DNA of 64,000 nucleotides from Centrapalus pauciflorus. Lineage: Eukaryota > Streptophyta > Magnoliopsida > Asterales > Asteraceae. The stretch lies in contig JAANYP010002089.1 of the NCBI GenBank assembly GCA_020465985.1, forward strand, positions 372,001 through 436,000. Direction: 5' to 3'. Positions within the stretch are counted from its first letter, which is position 1. The number at the start of each line of letters is the position of its first letter. Both the position numbers and the translations under genes were made by a program. Below the pieces are notes generated by a model. That model worked only from the letters and a program-made list of their open reading frames with translations, was not told the origin of the DNA and ran no database searches. This document shows positions 59,489 through 64,000 of the stretch, piece after piece.

Positions 59489-59793
59489 GGGGTAAAGTCA
59501 TGCAATAGTAACCTACTTTTGAAAATTTATCAATATGGTACGTCTACTTTTTTAAATGTCGATATGGTACTTGTACTTCAATTTTTCATACCAATATGAT
59601 CATATTTGTAATAGACCCCTGTTTTTCATACCATTAGAACCTTGTTTCGTATGTAAAAACCGGGCTCTATTATGTAGAATGACCATATCGATACAGAAAA
59701 ATGAAGTACACGTACCATATAGACAATTAAAAAAGTAGACGTACCATATCGATACATTTTCAAAAGTAGGTTGCTATTGTAAGACCTTAACCC
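59489..59793. mobile_element. Mutator-type MITE (305 bp) with 9-bp TSD
   Basis: Perfect 9-bp duplications AAATGTTTA at 59480-59488 and 59794-59802. Long inverted ends of about 70 bases share CAACCTACTTTTGAAAAT and ATGGTACGTCTACTTTTTTA (with a few mismatches). There is no coding region. The 9-bp TSD and long TIRs fit the Mutator superfamily. Confidence 0.88.
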
Positions 59794-60282
59794 AAATGTT
59801 TACCTTAATTCGTTGCTTGCAGATGTTTTAGTTCCTTCCTAGCAATCTGAATCCAGATTTCCAGCTTCAAATTCCAACTTTTTATAACCTTGGATCGTTT
59901 AGAGAGAGAGAGCCGAGAGAAGGAGAGATTTTAGTGAGAGAGTGTGTTTGTTGAAATGAAAGACAATTTAGTCTTTTATTCCTTTTTATTCCCATCTTTC
60001 AATTTTTTGCACATTTAACCCCTCTACTTATCCGTCTACATTAAATACTGATTTTATAAAATAAAGAATACTATCTTTATTTTATTATCCTTAACAATTT
60101 AATAATTATATTCACTTAAATAATTTGAAATTTCTCAATTTCTAAATAAGGCAACCAACTTTCATAATCCAACTTAAATTACATTAATTTAAAAATTCAG
60201 CTAATTAAACCTCAATTACAATAATTTAAATCTGAGGATGTTACAGCATGGGCTTCACCACGCTCAAATTTCATCCTCGAAG

Positions 60283-62259
60283 TTATTTTCCTTCAAACAT
60301 TTGTGGATATTTCTTCAACATCTCTGTCTTTGTCTCCCAAGTGTGATTCGCTCCTTTGTGATGCTTCCAACGTACAAGCACCATCTCTATCTCTTTACTC
60401 CTTAGCTTCTTCACTTTGGTATCCAGTACACTTTCCGGCTCCTCCACATATCGAAGCCTTTCGTCAATTTGCAACTCTGTGTGATCTGCCCAATCCTTGT
60501 TTCCGGTGGTGAATGACTTTCTAAGGTTCCCTACATGGAACACCGGGTGCATGCCCGACATTTCTTCAGGCAACTCTAAACGGTACGACTGATTTCCAAC
60601 TTTCTCTATTATTCTGAATGGTCCGACGAATCTCAGAGCCAGCTTGACTCTCTTTACAAAACGTGTAACACCTCTCATAGGTGACACCTTCAAATAAACC
60701 CATTCATTCACATCAAAATTGATCGGTTTATGCCTCCTGTCATGATAACTTTTCTGTCGATCCTGGGCCGCTTTCATGTTCTGTCGCAGCAACTGTATCT
60801 TCTCATTTGTCTCCTGTAAGAATGTCGGCCCAGCAATCGGCGTTTCTCCAGTTTCTCTCCAACACGTAGGAGTCCTACACCTTCTCCCATACAACGCCTC
60901 AAACGGTGCCTTCTTTATCGTCACGTGATAACTGTTGTTGTACGAGAACTCTATCAGTGGCAAATGATAGTCCCAATTACCACCGAGATCCAATACACAC
61001 AACCGCAACATATCTTCAAGTGTCAGGATAGTCCTTTCACTTTGACCATCGGTTTGCGGATGGTAAGCCGTACTCATTGCGATCCTCGTTCCTAATCCTC
61101 CTTGCAAAGCCGACCAAAGGTTGGAGGTGTAGCGGCTATCACGATCAGATACTATAGACTTAGGAACTCCATGTCTAGAAACAATCTCGTCCATATAAAT
61201 ATGAGCCAACTTCTCCAATGAATAGCTTTCCCTAATCGATATAAAGTGTGCCGACTTGGTCAATCTATCAACGATCACCCATACAGCATCGTGCTGACGC
61301 CTAGTCTTCGGCAACTTCGTGAAACAATCCATAGTGATGTGTTCCCACTTCCATTCTGGAATCGGAAGTGGTTGCAGACTGCCGTATGGTTGCTGATGTT
61401 CAGCTTTCACAAGCCGACAAGTCCGACATCTTTCAACAAATTGCCCAATGTCCTTCTTCAATCCGGGCCACCAAAAGTCTGCTTTCAACTCGTTGTACAT
61501 CTTTGTGCTCCCGGGATGTATAGAAAATTTTGATGGTTCTTCGATGATCACCTTTCTCATACCACCAAACTTCGGCACCTAGATCCTTTCATATATACTT
61601 TTCAACCCCGATTCACTTGTTTCCATATTCTTAATTTGTACCCTAATATCCTCAGCACCAACATTTTCTTCTTTCAAGGCTTCCTCTTGAGCGACTTTAA
61701 CATCATTAATAATCGTAGAAGTTAGCATAGTAGACGTCATCATGTAGTAGCAGTCCCTAGAATATGCTTTGCAACTCAAGGTATCGGCTACCACATTAGC
61801 CTTACCAGGATGGTACAGTATCTCACAATCGTAGTCTTTAATAAGTTCCATAGACCTACGCTGTCTCATGTTAAGCTCCTTCTGACTAAAGATATACTTC
61901 AAGCTCTTATGGTCCGTGTATAATTGACACTTAGTTCCATACAGATAGTTCCTCCACAACTTTAATGCAAAAGTGATAGTTGTCAACTCCAAATCGTGAG
62001 TTCGAATAATCCTTCTCATGTTGTTTAAGTTGTCTCGAGGCATACGCAATTACTTTCCCGCGCTACATCAGTACAGCACCTAACCCCAGTCTCGATGCGT
62101 CTGTGTATACTACAAAATCCTCACTGCCCTCCGGTAGAGCAAGTATCGGTGCTTCACTTAACGTCTTTTTCAAGATATCAAATGCCTCTTGTTGCACAAT
62201 TTCCCAAATAAACGGTGCATTCTTCTTCGTTAATGCAGTCAAAGTGTTGGTACATTCAG
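60283..62259 (-). pseudogene. Gypsy C pol: RNase H, integrase, chromodomain-like end
   Basis: Minus-strand pieces are collinear with gypsy A pol. 62259-62050 is a broken start of RNase H (complement of EGSEDFVVYTDASRLGLGAV). 62049-61579 reads YGTKCQLYTDHKSLKYIFSQ and ILYHPGKANVVADTLS and ends in a TAG where A has Trp. 61578-60283 (431 codons) holds the zinc finger (CRTCRLVKAEH), the integrase core (SDRDSRYTSNLW, TDGQSERTILTLEDML) and LVRWKHHKGANHTWETKTEM. It is cut at 62260 by element D, so RT and gag lie beyond D or outside the window. Confidence 0.9.
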
Positions 62260-62752
62260 TGTGACGACAGCAGTCTAGTTTTGTTATTGATAAGACAAGT
62301 TCTTAGGTGATTCTAGAATACAAGTCTTGGCATTCGAATTGTTTAAGGCTTGGGATTCGAATCTGTGATAGATTCGAGTCTAGCCTTAGATTCGAATGGG
62401 GTAGATTCGAGGATGTCAATATGGACAGACTCGAATGGGCCTTGGGCCAGATTCGAGGTTGGCCCACAACAGACTCGAATCTGGGTCTATAATTAGGGAT
62501 AGACTCGAATCATTAGTAGACTTTTTGCAGAATTCGTGAGGAATTAAGCAAGAGGCGATCTCGAGTTTATCAGCTAGGTGAGTGCCGTTTCGGAGAGAAT
62601 TAGTACGTAGGATCGTTCGTGTGTCGTTCGTTCAGCGTCTAATAGTCTCCGTGTTTCCGTTGGTTGAGAGTTGTCCGTCTGACCGTCAACGAGGATTCCG
62701 CACTCGTTAACGGATCCGCGTCTAGATAGATCTTGCAGTCGTAGACCTTACA
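62260..62752 (+). repeat. Element D 5' LTR (493 bp)
   Basis: TGTGACGACAG to AGACCTTACA, followed two bases later by a primer-binding site. It interrupts gypsy C, so it is a separate, later insertion. An array of GATTCGAR motifs lies at 62333-62510. The second LTR is not in the window, so the ends rest on TG...CA and the PBS. Confidence 0.75.
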
Positions 62753-62754
62753 AG

Positions 62755-62767
62755 TGGTATCAGAGAC
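62755..62767 (+). other. Element D primer-binding site
   Basis: TGGTATCAGAGAC, initiator tRNA-Met type with A in place of the usual C at base 12. Confidence 0.75.
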
Positions 62768-64000
62768 AGGTTAGGTGTGTCAGTTGTGTCAGTCTGTATA
62801 AACAATGCGAATCTAGTCACAAAAGCATTTGTTAGTTCATGCTTTGGGTTGTTAGTTCAACTGAATGGCATGTGTAATCCAAAGTAATTTGACCTTAGGC
62901 TATTTTTTTTATATAGTAAATTAGTAAGTTACTTTATTAGCTTATTATTATTTATGAAAATCAAAATAAAAAAAAAAAAGAGAGAAAACCATAAAAAAAA
63001 ATCAAAAAAATCAAAAAAGGAGAATATCAGAAAATTGAGTTAAGTCTTAGATGCATAGGTTCAAAGTGACGAAAATTAGCACAGTCGTTACAAACTCTAA
63101 GTGTTTAGGCTTTCACACATAATGCAACTAAACTCTAAGTGTTATACTTTATTTAGTTTGATGTGTTGGTAGGCATAATACATATAGGGAATCTCAAGGC
63201 TAATAAAATATTCTAGAAAAAGGTCAAGCGTGTCACTAACTTAGATGTACGACCAATCGGTCTTAATTTTTGTGTACAAGACATACAAACATTGAGTCTA
63301 AATGAGGTATGCGAACTTTCTGGGGATGTATGGCAACATCAAATACATCTGAAAATGGAAAGAATAGAAATATCGTGTAAAACTGAGAGTCGAAAACATG
63401 CAACTCTGTTGTACGTAAGTACAGACCTGTTGTCTCTGTTTAGATTCGGGTTAGCAGACATGTCGCTTTGTTGTACGTCAGTACAGACCTGTCACCGCTA
63501 TCTGCTAACTTTAAAAATAAACCTTAAGTCGAACTAAGACACTTTGTTGTATGAAAATACAGACCTGTGTCCGATGTTTGTCTTTTAAAGAAAGTTTGCA
63601 AATACCAACAAGTTAGAATCTTTGTCTGTGTGCCTTGATCATAAAAGTATGTCTATGTCTGCGTCACGTAAGATAATTTCCTGATAAATAAAAAGGCCAA
63701 GGGATATTCCGAAATGTAGAATGTTTAAAAGGGGTAAAATACCAACAATCGGCTAAATAGGTATGTCACGACAAACAAACAAAGGAATAAAAAATTCCTA
63801 AGTGTGAAAGTTTAAGTACTGAAAGTTAGTATCAGACATCGCTATCTGATTGAATCTTTCTTTGACTATTCTCGCCAAAAATATAATATTTAGTGTAGGT
63901 TAGAGTAGCTTAAGTTTAAAATTAATTTTATTTTATTTTATTTTTATCTTCAGTAGGATAAAGGTCAAAGTTTCTAAGGATGCATGATTGGTTGAATAAA
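62768..64000 (+). other. Element D leader, no gag recognised
   Basis: Non-coding, AT-rich, with an A-rich run near 62960-63020. Three copies of TTGTACGTNAGTACAGACCT or variants occur near 63410, 63473 and 63546. No gag start is identifiable before the window ends. Confidence 0.5.

Larger units (their letters stand above)
58588..60245 (-). repeat. Gypsy C 3' LTR, truncated, with MITE insert
   Basis: On minus it starts TGTAACATCCTCAG at 60245. It shares blocks with LTR A, including CCCACAGTGGGGTAC (58679-58699, complement) and GGATCCAGTTGAAAG, so C belongs to the same broader group. The distal end is truncated at about 58588 against gypsy B. It contains a GAATTCGGACC array and a 305-bp MITE. 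Confidence 0.8.

Overview
The window looks like repeat-rich intergenic DNA from a flowering plant. It contains nested LTR retrotransposons of the Ty1/copia (Sirevirus-like) and Ty3/gypsy (chromovirus-like) types, hAT-, Mutator- and MITE-type DNA elements, long AT microsatellites, and one decayed host gene. The extra ORFs downstream of pol resemble ones I associate with Asteraceae retrotransposons, so a composite is my best guess for the organism. That is inference. I found no intact host gene, tRNA, rRNA or CRISPR array.

Layout. 1-9743: copia E1 (minus strand), 3' end outside the window, inserted into the extra ORF of copia E2 (plus strand, 9744-12918). 12919-16803: unassigned DNA, a solo LTR of the E1 family (13761-14797) and a possible MITE. 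16804-19288: an element bounded by microsatellites and filled with about 95 copies of a 21-bp repeat in alternating orientations. 19588-44323: a homoserine kinase pseudogene in four pieces. It is split by a MITE-like element, an unresolved AT-rich insert plus a hAT element with an 8-bp target-site duplication (TSD), and copia E4 (22473-44160, TSD GGGCC). E4 is itself split inside reverse transcriptase by copia E5 (29028-36715, minus strand, TSD GCTCG). 44324-45554: 3' flank with a MITE. 45555-62259: gypsy complex. LTR B contains a complete LTR A with TSD TAATA. Next come a rearranged gypsy A with a long open pol frame, the end of gypsy B, and gypsy C (minus strand) with a Mutator-type MITE in its LTR. 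62260-64000: the 5' LTR and leader of a further element, D, inserted in gypsy C.

The most interesting observation concerns the extra ORF (aORF) of E4 and E5. In both copies a TATA box, a short 5' exon, a consensus splice donor, an intron of about 1.35-1.4 kb, a CTAAC branch site and an acceptor lie in the same order just upstream of the aORF ATG. This suggests a transcription unit separate from gag-pol. E5 has lost almost all of gag-pol but keeps this unit, a nearly open aORF, PBS, PPT and LTRs that differ at one of 304 positions. It looks like a young non-autonomous element that carries only the aORF. E1 also has a TATA box ahead of its aORF.

A second theme is that the LTR or leader/intron of each retroelement family carries its own array of a short motif (TTCGAGTT, CCGAAAC, GAATTCGGACC, CAAGYTG, GATTCGAR).
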